DNA from: Prostheceraeus crozeri
Lineage: Eukaryota > Platyhelminthes > Polycladida > Euryleptidae
NCBI GenBank assembly: GCA_907163375.1
Contig: CAJQUW010015410.1
Location: 1-64,000, forward strand
Length of the DNA: 64,000 bases
Direction of reading: 5' to 3'
Below the pieces are notes generated by a model. That model had not been told where the DNA came from. It ran no database searches and worked only from the letters and a program-made list of their open reading frames with translations. The position numbers and the translations under genes were made by a program. This document shows, piece after piece, positions 31,454-42,779 of this stretch. Numbering within the stretch: position 1 is the stretch's first letter; each line of letters opens with the position of its first letter.

Positions 31454-34188
31454 GTAAGATTTGGTGCATTTTATACAGTCACATGTTAACTTTCGAGCTC
31501 TACACTGCTTTTTATTGACTAGCTATTCCGTAATGTAAATGAACAGTCTGAAAGCAAATTGCATCAAAAGCTAGCTATAGCGATCTCACCAGTCGACAGT
31601 ATCCATCGGTTTTATTTTAGGAATGTCAACCGTTCGAAATCGTGATGCCAGTTTTGATTCTCGTCATGATTATGCATCATGATGGTTGAAAAGTACCACC
31701 GATGATACCATAGATGACTTATTCCATAGTGATTGCGATCGCATCAAAGGCATTAGGCCTATTATTGGAATATGCATATCTCTTTTGATATCTGAAAGCT
31801 ACATCTTGTATCTTCAACAACAAAGGTGATGAGCTATGGAATATGAAAGAACTTCAGTCTCTACTGCTCTGTTACATGTTTTTGAACATTACATATAAAA
31901 ATGCATTGATGTTCAAAACTTAGTAATGTCCCCTCCCCTGGTGATTCTGCCTTGTTTTTTCCCTTGATGTGTTTTCTCCCCTGTTGATTTTTTTACGGAA
32001 TTCATATTATTACGCATTATGTTGATCAGTGAACTTCAGTTATACATATTCGGTACCGATGCCGTAATGGAAAGCCCTCTGCAATAAAACATCGATGATA
32101 CCTTTACAATCAGTCGAACCGATTATCCTTGATTGATGTGCTATGAATAATATCAGAAGAAAAATGAATGTTTGATCTTGCATGCAAATGTTAAGAGAAA
32201 ATTTTCCCACTTTTGTTTCAAGACAGCCGATAGAGCAATGAAGAGTGACAGAAACGAAGGAAGAACTTTTCTGAATACTTATTTGACATGTAGCGTTTTG
32301 AAGTCACCATCCGCTGAGAAACTTGTGCGGCGATTAACTTTGGATGACTCCTTGTGTGCCGACAAAACGTATTGAGTTTTCCGATAGTCAAATCCGTGGT
32401 TTTTCGAAAAAATCATTTAATTTTGGAACAAAAGTTTACGCACGGGTAAATTACCTGAAACTCTCTAGTCTAACAGAATCAGACAGAATATTCCATTGTA
32501 ATATTCTCAATCTGTATCTTGCTAAGCAAATCAATGCAATCTGGTAAATGGTTGCGGACCTTTATTGACTATTTTGACGACGATTGACGATAGACTTTCC
32601 ATTAAACGCTTTGATCAAAACATCGTATTAGCATGTATAACGCAGATTAATTAATTGAAACCAAAAAGCGTAATATCATTGTAATAGCAAGTGCATCATG
32701 AGTTCTATTACAAACGCTTAGTACACTTGAATACTGCATGTGTAGTACTGCAGTCCGAAGATGAAACATAAATCAAAATCACGCATCGCGGCATCATATT
32801 TCCATCATGGTGTCGTGAGCTTACTATGATGTTTCCATTTATCTCACATTGCAGAAAACTCAAATTTGGGAATTTATGCACCGAATTGATTAGTCAGACA
32901 GTATTGAGGCATTTTAGCTGCGCATTAGCGCAGCGTTGAAAGTATATGGTCCAAAAAGTTTGTTATAATGTAAGTAAATTTCAGTGTTAAATACACGCGT
33001 GCATTCAAATCGTTTTCTCTGAATTCGCAGAATACATTTTTATGTATGAAATTCTATTTTCGGGATGCATGAACTACATAATATAGTCATTTTAACTTTC
33101 TTAAATGTTCCTCAAACGTTTTCAGTGCAACGAAACGTTGGAAATATTGTTTCTGAGAGTGTAGTAATGACTTTTATGCGAGTTAGTCCCTTTATTGATG
33201 TTCAATTGCGCTCTGCATTACTGATGAATTTTGCAACCTGCATTCCCTTTCATTGGAAATAAAATTAAGCAGCCCTCATATTTCAAAACTTGAGCATCAA
33301 ACCATAATTGCTTTTCAATATGAAATCAATTTGTATCATTACAACTGTCGTGAACACAATAAAGTGACATGTTATGGAAATAATCAGTTCATGTACGAGA
33401 ATGCTACGAATTATTTTATGACCTAGAAATTAATGTCTTAAGTCTCAATCTGAATTACGACCAGCTTGATTAGACGATCTGCTGGTACCTAGAAAATTTT
33501 TTATTTTCAAGTGGTGAACGTAAAATCTAATGCATAAGATGAAGAAGCAATGCTGTTTTGAGGCAATTGATCATTAGGTAAATTTCTGACAAATTTACGG
33601 TGAAACTGACTTCACTAGTTGAGGTTTTGGACAAATATATGTATGAGTAGTATGAAGCATCCTATCTTGCGCATGCTGTACATCTGACAAATCCAGTCAA
33701 CAAACAGGTTGACTGGGAGCGGTGTAAGGTAAGGATGTCCTCTTATCACTTTCGCTGTTCAGCATTTGTGGTCAATGTATGCCGAAGAGGAAGATGTATG
33801 AAAAATATGTGGAAAGCATATAGCGGCATTACGCTATTACAAGTGATGAAGGATAGCGGTGGATTGACAAGATTGAATGGCTGTGGTTAGTATTGCTTTC
33901 GTCCTAGATTTTTTAATTCTCGTCTTTGTTTTCTTATCACGACTTATCACGACTTTTCGTTTTCGTACTTTTAGTATTTTATTATTTAGTGATAAATTGA
34001 AAAGACTCTAAAGTATAATTGAAAAATTACCTTCATTTATTTTGTTAACGGTTTATGAATATTATGAAAATGGTGCTTCTCAGTTACTTGCATCATAATT
34101 TCCAATGTTTGTAGCCTGTGTAGATGACTACATGTATAAATTATGAAATATGCATGATAGTTGCACCGGTATCTGAAATTCATCAGTT
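31454..34188. other. Intron-like sequence, no recognised feature
   Basis: AT-rich intron between exons 6 and 7; no repeat ends or coding fragments recognised in this part. Confidence 0.4.
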
Positions 34189-34458
34189 TCACAAAAAAAA
34201 CAGTCTCTCGTCGACTAAAACAACACGCTGTGGTGAATAACTGAGCATTGTGGAATGATCATCACTGTCAAATAAACAGAAGTTGCGAGGCCGAGTAGGG
34301 CAAATGGCAACTCCATGTAGATAAAATGCATTGTCTGTCTCAACATCAGATAGACGCAAGAGGTCCTTCTCTGTGGGTGACCCTATAACAATAAAGTCGG
34401 ACGAAATCGAATTTGAAGGAGGAACTCTTAGCTTGATGACTTGCTGACGGCAGATTGG
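34189..34458 (-). other. Unidentified coding-like fragment, no start codon at its head
   Basis: The minus strand is open for 89 codons between two TGA codons, which is long for this AT-rich region, and the residue mix is protein-like: VIKLRVPPSNSISSDFIVIG, then SDVETDNAFYLHGVAICP and NFCLFDSDDHSTMLSYSPQR. Similar-looking residues (NQWHPTLFIP) precede the upstream TGA in the same frame, so an older, longer frame may have existed. I do not recognise the family. It could be a relic of a mobile element or an exon of an antisense gene. Confidence 0.35.
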
Positions 34459-34803
34459 TCATGGGATAAATAGAGTTGGATGCCATTGGTTTTTGGCTAA
34501 CACGCAACGCTGCTATCAGTCTTGCGCATTATGTTGTATGATACTATGTGCATGTAATATTGGTTTGACCGCAAAATGATGCCTCAAAATAATAAAAAGT
34601 TGATGCTAAAGATGACAGACTTCGCTATTGCGCAGTCAATATTTTGTTAAATTATTGTTAAGCTTCTCTACGTTCATTCAAACAGGTAATCTTTGTGAGG
34701 CTGTAAAATCATTAAAGCTGTATGTTTATAAGTAATTTATTTAAAATAAACGCCCAACCAAAAATCTATCAAATAAATGACTCAATGATCATGTCCCTTT
34801 CAG

Positions 34804-34959
34804 CTTGATTCGATGCGAACAGAAACCATTCGTCCTCACGGTGTTCCACCACTAGATGTTCAAGGCAAAAATTCAGCTCGAAGAGAAGCTGAAAACCATG
34901 GTAATCGTGATCAACTTAAGGAAAAGTCCTTTGTCAGGAATCATGATGAATGGACTGAT
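34804..34959 (+). CDS. Host gene exon 7 (156 nt)
   Basis: Bounded by CCCTTTCAG and GTAAGT; 52 whole codons, starting and ending on codon boundaries, compatible with exons 6 and 8. Reads LDSMRTETIRPHGVPPLDVQ ... RNHDEWTD. Hydrophilic, Arg/Glu/Asn-rich, probably disordered. No domain recognised. Confidence 0.65.
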
Positions 34960-35387
34960 GTAAGTTGCCATCTTTTTGGGGATAGGATAATTGTATTAAG
35001 CTTCAGTATCACTTAAGCAGCAATTTTTGTTATTCACTTCTCAATTTTGTGATTTCTTCAACTTTGCAATTTTCAACTCACTGAATAAAATAAATAGCAA
35101 GTACATTTACTTGAATAGAATCAAATCTACCAATATTCCAAAATTTGACGGAAATCCATTTGCAAGAAAAGTCAGGTTTTCTATTTTTTTCATATTGCAG
35201 TTCTCATTTTTGCGTAACTTGTAGCTCTTGATCACATCACATTGTCTTAGATTGTTTCATCATCTCGAAACAGTTCCCATTTACTGAAACAAATGAAGCA
35301 GGTGGCCGCTCTACTGAAACGTTTTGTTATCGAATCAGAATTTCATAGCTGCTCTGTGGATTGTTCACTTTGATTTTCCGTTTGAAG

Positions 35388-36950
35388 CAGGGATGCGGCG
35401 TCCCATAATTTTAGTAGGACTCCGACTTTGACTAATATGGTTGGCCTAGTAAGTATTGTAAAATGTGAAGATTATGTAAGCCCGCACTATGCCCATTCTG
35501 TTGCGTTAAGTACTACTGTCAACTTAGTTTTCATTAAGTAGGTCGAATACCTACGCAATTAATATGAATGCAAGCGTGCAAAGTGTGCATCATCAATCGC
35601 TGATGATGGGCCTACTCACATGTAGTCTACAATTGACTTGTACGAAGAAAAATATTTTTCAGATTGCAATCAGCCTTTTGTATATTGCATAGTATGCGAG
35701 CGTGCAACTATGAAATCATTAGTCTTCATGACTTTGTGTAAGCATAGGTACGTCCATCTTGATTCGATGTGATTTTAGGGGTCATTGGTAATCTCAGGGG
35801 ACGGCTCATCTTAGTCTGTGTGGCTACAGCGATTTATCATAACACAATAGGCTCTTTCACAATACATATAGGCCTATATGAAAAAATATTCATTTCTTGG
35901 AAGCTGATTTTTTAATATTTTAGACCAAAATTCAACCCGGTTTGTAAACTATTGGAAATCTGTATAACTTAGTTGGCGAAACAGGCCTAGAAGATGCGGG
36001 AGTTCACAAACCGCATGTTTTTCTTTTCTTGGCCATCGTTTGTCAGCTGTGAGTGCTCAGTAAAACTCAAGCATGATAGACTTCACCTTATGAACCAGCT
36101 GATATACGCACGTATATATTTTAACGACCGCAGACTATCAGCATTTGTACATTTGCCAGCAAGGAGCTATGCAAAAATGGAATTTAAATATGCTCAATAA
36201 ATTTACTCAGAAGTATAAAGGAAAAACACAAAATCAAGCCCAAACCGGTTTCACCTGTTTCACAGGCTTACGCACGGGCAAATGAAGTATATATCATGAA
36301 ATTCATAAGTATTTATTTGTAATGGAAGCTATCAAATAAATAGATTAGCAAAATATAGGTGTACCTTGAATAACTGGTGTTATAGATCGATAGACATGTG
36401 ATGTAGGCATAGATAAATTTCAGATCATAGACAGATATAAATTATATAATGGTTGGGAGTGTACAAATTCTTTACTTTTATTAATTATACTTATTCAATT
36501 TTCGTTTCAGGGTCTTCATACACACTTTCTCTTTCGACTCCCGCATTACTTTGTTGATTGGGGACGAAATCAAAAAAATTTCACGTAAAAGCAAGCATGA
36601 ACTGCTACTCAAAAGACCTGATTTACGTCATGAGATGCTGTGGCTGTGAAGAACTTTATGTAGGGCCAACAGGCACGTGTAAGAGTCCATCGAAAGCAAA
36701 TAAGAGATCATAAATATCAAGTGTTGCATGTAAGTAAGCATGTCTCCTCTTGTTCAAAAGATTATGATCCCCCATTTTATATTATGTCTATTTTGAAATT
36801 ACATAGTGGGAGAAACAATATAATCGTGGAGTCGAAAGAGAAAATGTGTGCTAAGATCCTGAAACCAAAATATAATTTGCTTGTTTTATATTTCATAGGA
36901 TTCCGATTCCTGCTAGAATAATAGGACTCCTACTTCGACTCCACATCCTA
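35388..36950. mobile_element. hAT-like element with CAGGGATG/TAGGATG ends
   Basis: The left end CAGGGATGCGGCGTC and right end (reverse complement) TAGGATGTGGAGTCG are related, each followed inside by AGTAGGA(G/C)TCC-type sequence, a pattern common in hAT elements whose ends start CAGGGATGTGGAGTCGG. The flanks share GTTTGA (35381-35386 and 36952-36957), possibly a decayed 8-bp duplication. No transposase was recognised inside; instead a GIY-YIG relic lies at 36600-36890. End assignment is moderate. Confidence 0.55.
36600..36890 (+). pseudogene. GIY-YIG endonuclease relic (second PLE-like family)
   Basis: Reading 36600 onward gives NCYSKDLIYVMRCCGCEELY then VG, i.e. the pattern (I/V)Y-x3-C-x2-C-x3-YVG typical of retroelement GIY-YIG domains. 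A frame change follows, then RVHRKQIRDHKYQ, a His/Lys region and ILKPKYN near 36860, resembling the domain's C-terminal part. The sequence differs strongly from the 8252-8950 endonuclease, so it belongs to another family. No RT was seen next to it. Confidence 0.5.
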
Positions 36951-39900
36951 GGTTTGACGGTGATCTTCTTTAGTGGTATAGTGAAAGAAATAGACTGACT
37001 GTCTATCTGAAGTCTCCTAAAAGCCACAAGACTCGATATCTCAGCATTGTATTTTCAGTTTGAGTATTAGATAAAGAGGGATTAAGAAAGAGAGGGGGGA
37101 TTGAATAGCACGCAAACTAAGATTCAACTTTTAAAAGGTGCAGCTGTTTTCCTAACGGCAATTATAAGCTGCATTACGCTTTCCGCTCGGAAAATGAGAG
37201 CGGGTGAAAGCAAAAAGGGCAACACCAACTACATTCCCTTCTGAATGAAAAAAAGAGTGTTCCGAGAGTGAATGGCAATGCATGCATGCTTTGCTCTCTG
37301 CCAAACAAAGCTTCAAGCCTCTGTTTTGAAGGGAGAAAAGCATAGAAACACCGAGACAAAGCTCTGGACTTTTTTCGCTGAAAAGCAGCATGGAAATTAA
37401 TCAGTGCAGCAAAACTCAGTCCATGCAAAGCCAAAAATCACACTTTCCGTGACATTTGACGGGTTAGGATCTGTTTCATTTGATTTCAGAATTTTTTTTA
37501 AATTTTGTTTATATGTGCATCCATGTATGGATTCTTGCACAATATTGTGCTTTATCTGATTTCATTTACAAATACGTTAAGGAATTGATCAATTACTGCT
37601 ATTTTTCGAGGGAAGTTTTCAGAAGTATTAACCAGCAATTCCTTTTTTCTGAGTTTGCACCATTGCATGTGTTTTGATCATGGATTATGAATAATTCAGC
37701 TGGCATGAATGTTAATCCGTCTTGTATGGAGCCCAGTAAGTGTCGGAGATATGTAATGGTGTGATATTATCGCATGAGTACCTACCCGCGTGTTTAGTCA
37801 ATTAACATCTTTACGGAGCCCTTGTAGGATGAAGCGCAGCGTGTACGGCTACCAAAGAATGCAGTAATTAAATCTTGAATTATTGGATCAGTGGACATTT
37901 TTTCTTATTTATTTGCTCTAGACGAACTGGCAATCCGTGATCTCCTATGACCATTCATTTTAATTTTAATTTCCTTCAACATTTCCGTCACTATACATAC
38001 TCACTCAACTACTTACTCAACTTGTTTTCAGTTTGATGTTGTAAGAATAAGATATTGCTTTGGATTTGTTGTCCTGTCTGTTTTGACAAGATGGAGTAAG
38101 CAGATTGGTAATAATTCCTTGTGAGAAGATTCAAAACTTGATTGTTTCAGTCATGTTTATTTTCATCCACAAAACCAGTGAAAAATTAGATTCAAGAATG
38201 ATCTGGGAATATGTTGAGACCATCAAGTCTTCAAATTTCACCCCCGTCAAGATGACTATTTTCCTTTGCCAGCTAAGCTACACCTTGAATACGAAGCCTT
38301 TGAGAAGAATGACTGTCGGTGTCTGATTATTTATTCATGTGAAATGTTTTGAAACAAGAAGTCATATGCTAAGTCATTTTCGGCAACATGTGTTGTACTC
38401 ATGCCTTCTGCAGTCTAGTGAGCTTCAGTCCCATAGAGGATTTTAGATCCTTTGAACACTGAGCACTATTGTTTTTGTAAGACCTAAATTCCTCGGCTTC
38501 ACTTCGCTTTGATAAATCCTTTGGATAATGTTAGGAACATCTCACTTCCAAAGAAAGAGCATGTCGGCCAAAAAGATGAGGCAATCATTGGGTTCCCAAT
38601 GGATTTGTTAAAAAGATTATTGACTTTGTATTAAACCCTACAAATACCACTTCAAATACGTGTAGAATGAACTCAAAATTTGCTACTTCTTTGCGATTGG
38701 TTTGCTTCACTCGAGGAATAACTAAGCTTATAAGGCATTTAATCAATGACTAAATTGGAAAATATCTTGACCGTACCAACGACCTTGATTGTGCGGAGCA
38801 TCCTACTAATTTGACATGCATGTACTTCCAGAATTCTGTGTAATTCATTCTCGTATGGTCACAAACATCATTTGAAACATCGAATGCAATGACTTCATAT
38901 ATAATATCATAATGACATCGAATACCGCAGACTGGCAAACAGCTGCGCCGAAACGAAGAAGTTTCGTTACCTGTACTTAGCAACAGACAGACTGTGTTAC
39001 TTGATTTTATCTATGAAATACATTTTGAATGCATTCAGATTTATAGCGTTCTGACAGAAAAGTTATTTGTGTATATACTTGCTTTTTTTGACTGATATTC
39101 ACTATTGCTGAAGCCGAAATGCGTGAAATATCCAAAGAAATGCTTCAACGTTAGGTTTGTGCATCTAAAATTTAATTGTTATTTATATTTAGTGTTCCAT
39201 ATATTTATAGGTTCCTGTTGATTGACGGTGTTTGACTGAATGACTAATTCATCTCAGCTGAACGTTTCATTGAACTGCAGACACGGCTGTGCTCTGTTGC
39301 TGTCCTGTTCCATGATATGCGGGCAAATAGCAAGTGCTTGTTGCATGTAATTGTCACTTTATTAGCGATCAGGGTTGATCCTCGACGTCGGGGTTGGTTG
39401 ATCATGGATTCACCTTAGATCCAACTAATGTTACTAACTTACTAACAGACCGTATTGTTGTGTTACGCATACACACATGAATCTACTCGAGTTGGAAACT
39501 ATCACAAAAGTGTGTCGATCATATATCAATTTGATCGCAGTTATTATACTACAGTTGTAAATACACGAGTGGTGTGTTTGGGACTTTTAACATGGCAAAT
39601 TTTCAACAAGTATTACAAAATAAATCACAATGGCATCGTCATTATTCATCAATTATAAGTCAATTATTCATATGACTTAAATAGAATTTTCAGCAGTTTT
39701 GTGATCGCATAGATTCGCCTTGAATTACTTGAAATTCTTACAATATTATTGTCATGGTTCTTTGATGCAACTAAGGAGAGGTAATGCTGTACCCCATGTG
39801 AAGTTTGTGATTCCTGCTATATTTCACTGATAAGATATACGTCAAGCCCATGAGAGTCCTTCACCCCCATTTAATCATATTTGATTTTTCATTGCTATTT

Positions 39901-40712
39901 TCTACGCTTGCTAGACTAGACAGTGCATAAATGAGATGATTGTATATAATTCTAGTATCTACAGCATCGCATTCCGGAAACTTCGTCTCCTTTGTTGTGC
40001 TTTTGTATTTCTTAAAATTACAAATTCAGACCTCATCAGTGCACGCATTAAGTCACGCATTTTTGAAGTTATTTTGTAGTTTACCAAATATTTTTTTGAA
40101 ACCACTCTTTCCCCAAAAAATGTGTACTTTTAGATCATGTTACATAATTACATGCACGCATTTCGATTGTCAAGCATGATTGCAATTGTGCTTAGTAAAC
40201 TTATTTAAACTGTAAAATTCCAACTTCTTTCATCAACAAATCAGGAATTCAGCGAATGTTTCTTCCTATCTTCACCAGCAAAATATATTTTCGCTACAAT
40301 TTTGAAATCGCTTAAGTATCGTACAAGCTATTTGCTGTATGCCATCATTAAAGCATTACATGATAACAGTTTGTCTGCGCATAGATCAGAATGATGTCCA
40401 CACATCTGAACGATTAAGCACGAATTTCCTTAGCACCCGTAGGCATCACAATCCGTCCTATAAAGACTCGTTGATGTTGCTCAGAAAGGCTCAGACTAGC
40501 TTATAATAGTGGTTGAACATGCTAATGGACTGCACAATAGACTGCTCTGTTCATTTCCACGGTTTCATACATTTCATAGAGTTCGTCTCTTTATTCATTG
40601 AAATAAGACTGGTAGAGAACAACCTCGAATTAGCCAGTAAATCACTAATATATGTGTGAAACAGCAAATGCTGCACCCAAAAGCACCTGAGTCATCAGCT
40701 GAGCGCCATCCT
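36951..40712. other. Long intron part without recognised features
   Basis: AT-rich DNA in the 10.25-kb intron between exons 7 and 8. Short open frames have no supporting similarity. A 9-nt segment at 38032-38040 bounded by perfect splice signals is discussed among rejected items. Confidence 0.4.
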
Positions 40713-41380
40713 TTACTGAGAGTTCGACCCATTAAGCTCAGTATCTCTCAAGATGGTGGGTCCGCAACAGCTCGCTGAAGTGCTGCCTCTTTCCGCCTTT
40801 GCACTCAACTTCTTGATTGTGATATTCACGCTTTTAACACCGGCCTTCACGAGAAATTTCTTCACTGATGGAGAGACGAAACCGCAACACTCCACTTTAA
40901 AGGTCATGAACACAAAATTTAACTCTTACTTCTGAATCCCTTTGGCTATTTCTTCATATTTGGCAGCTTTCCTCTTATGGTCATCCTCAACGTTCTCTTC
41001 CCAGGGAGCGATTAGATCGCTCATAATCATCCTTTTCCCTATCGCGTCTATCAACACTAGATCAGGTCGTTGGTCAGATAGAAGTAATAATTCATATGGC
41101 AGCTATCCATCCACTCGAACTTCCCACTTTCAAGGAACAGATCGAGACACACGAGGAGACCTTCCTCTCTTTGTTTGACCATTCAGCACAATGTCAATTC
41201 CCGTTACATAACTGGTGGGTGTCACTGCATACAAGACTGCTTCCACAATCGCTTGCAGGACCAAAACGTGCCGGTGCGTGCACGATCCTATCTGCAGTGT
41301 CACATGACAACCAGAGAGGATACAACAAAGATTGGCATGCATGCCAGCAAATGACTTTTAACATACATAGATGTTGATTT
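40713..41380 (-). pseudogene. LINE 3' end: C-terminal segment of non-LTR retrotransposon ORF
   Basis: On the minus strand, from about 41075 down, the sequence reads DQRPDLVLIDAIGKRMIMSD then LIAPWEENVEDDHKRKAAKY, then after one in-frame TAA (about 40934) FMTFKVECCGFVSPSVKKFL and KKLSAKAERGS to a stop at 40713. The pattern RPD-x(10-12)-E/D-L-x-x-PWEE-x-K-x-KY with the later VE-x-GC-x-GF block is a conserved C-terminal segment of a group of animal LINEs and looks like a restriction-type PD-(D/E)XK nuclease. A Cys/His stretch with HRHVLVLQAIVEA (about 41340-41200) precedes it. RT itself is not present, so the copy is 5' truncated, as usual for LINEs. Confidence 0.6.
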
Positions 41381-41441
41381 GCAATTAGGTAGTTTCACTT
41401 CATTATAGATTTAGGGCTTGCTTTTTGGTGTAATGTTTCAC

Positions 41442-42779
41442 TTTGCTCTTCGACGATCACCTGTGACCAAATTTTCCGATGACAGTTGAGTTCGGTAAGG
41501 AAATCAAGTGATATACAATATCACTAAAGCGAACAAAAATCAAAAACTTAAGACGGCAAAATGAACGCCGTCTGAAAAATCAAAATGTGTCTCCAGGGCC
41601 ACGTTAGAGAGAGCACAGTCCTTTCATGGAATGCTCCTCTTTCCATTTTTTTGGTGGACGGTCTTCAGGAACGTTCCAATAGTGAGGAAAATTTCCGTGA
41701 TGCTTGGTGAAATGCCTTCACATCAAAGCGACGTAAGACTCTAGCCAATTTGCATTGGTTACCCAATCGCTATCAACACGTTGGTCACTTTTTTCAGTTC
41801 TGCTCTTCCTCTTTGCTCATCAGATGAATCAGACGTCACTCGATCTCACCACAGATAAGTTGTGAGAGAAAACATGTTGAGAGTCGAAACTGAGATACTT
41901 CTCTGTGAGTATTCTTCCGGAACACACCAAAGGATAGAACTTTGTGACATCCACACACGTCCAGAAGGTTTAGATGATGTATCCGTTCATCATCTTTCTC
42001 CAAATGGAACTAAAAAAATAAAGGCTCGACCGAATTCATGAAGAAATGAAAATTGTCTATGAAGCGTTCAGGTAAAACCACTCATGCATTATCGACACAC
42101 CTTTCTCATTAGGGAGCTGGAAACTCGCTCAGAGTTCATTCTTCCACGTTCTCGATTACGAGGTGAACTCAGATGTTTTCAAGCAAAAACTCCAGCAAAG
42201 AAATAAAATCATCGAGAAAAAGTGCGGGGCACTGTGTATACTATGAAATGCTTCGCCATATGTGGAGAAATTGGCTCGACTCCTGCGTCATTTCATTGTG
42301 AAGGTATTTTACGTGGGCATAACAGCATTCTTAAAGACCGTCCACCAAAACATGCCAAGAGGAGTCATTTACCGGATTCCAAGAAAGTACTGTGCTCTCT
42401 CGTGCGTGGTCCTAGGGACACGACTGAAGTAGCATAAAGCCACTCTTCGATTGCTACAAGAAGAAAAATACGTAGTGATCTCACATTCTTTGTCTGAAGG
42501 TCATTGCATTGACTGGAACAATACGCAGATCGTCGCGAGTGAATCCGATTGTGTTCAGCGTATCCTGTAATCTTGGGACAGCAGGATGCGCTATAATCAG
42601 GGATTCTGAGTATCGTTCATTTGCATTCTTGACTTGACAAAGTGATTTTTGACTTTGTTCATTTTGATGATACTGCACATCATTTGATTTCTTTCCGAGC
42701 TCACCTTGGTCCTGCAGACGGATGGTGACCTGTCATCCGAAAATTTGGTCACGAATAAGAGTGATCGTCGAAGCGCAAA
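41442..42779. mobile_element. Unclassified element with inverted terminal repeats (foldback-like)
   Basis: The left end TTTGCTCTTCGACGATCAC and the reverse complement of the right end TTTGCGCTTCGACGATCAC agree at 18 of 19 positions; CAAATTTTC(C/G)GATGACAG follows in both, about 20 bp in. Further inside, other blocks also pair in inverted order: GAGAGAGCACAGT (near 41610) with ACTGTGCTCTCTC (near 42395), and GGTGGACGGTCTT (near 41652) with AAAGACCGTCCACC (near 42336). The right half has ~200 bp, including a 65-codon minus-strand frame at 42481-42678, that is shortened in the left half. No transposase recognised. It may be two opposed copies of one element or a true foldback transposon. Confidence 0.6.

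Noticed and set aside
37150-37440. Purine-rich segment with overlapping minus-strand frames and many AAAGC words
   Set aside because: Looks like a biased-composition stretch; no terminal repeats, duplication or known SINE features.
38032-38040. A 9-nt microexon between TTGTTTTCAG and GTAAGA, in phase with exons 7 and 8
   Set aside because: Splice-like signals this close together arise by chance in a 10-kb AT-rich intron; without transcripts it cannot be supported.
42222-42678. Open frames on both strands inside the foldback-like element
   Set aside because: About 65-71 codons each, no known domain, and one copy is shortened in the other half of the element; kept only as part of that element.
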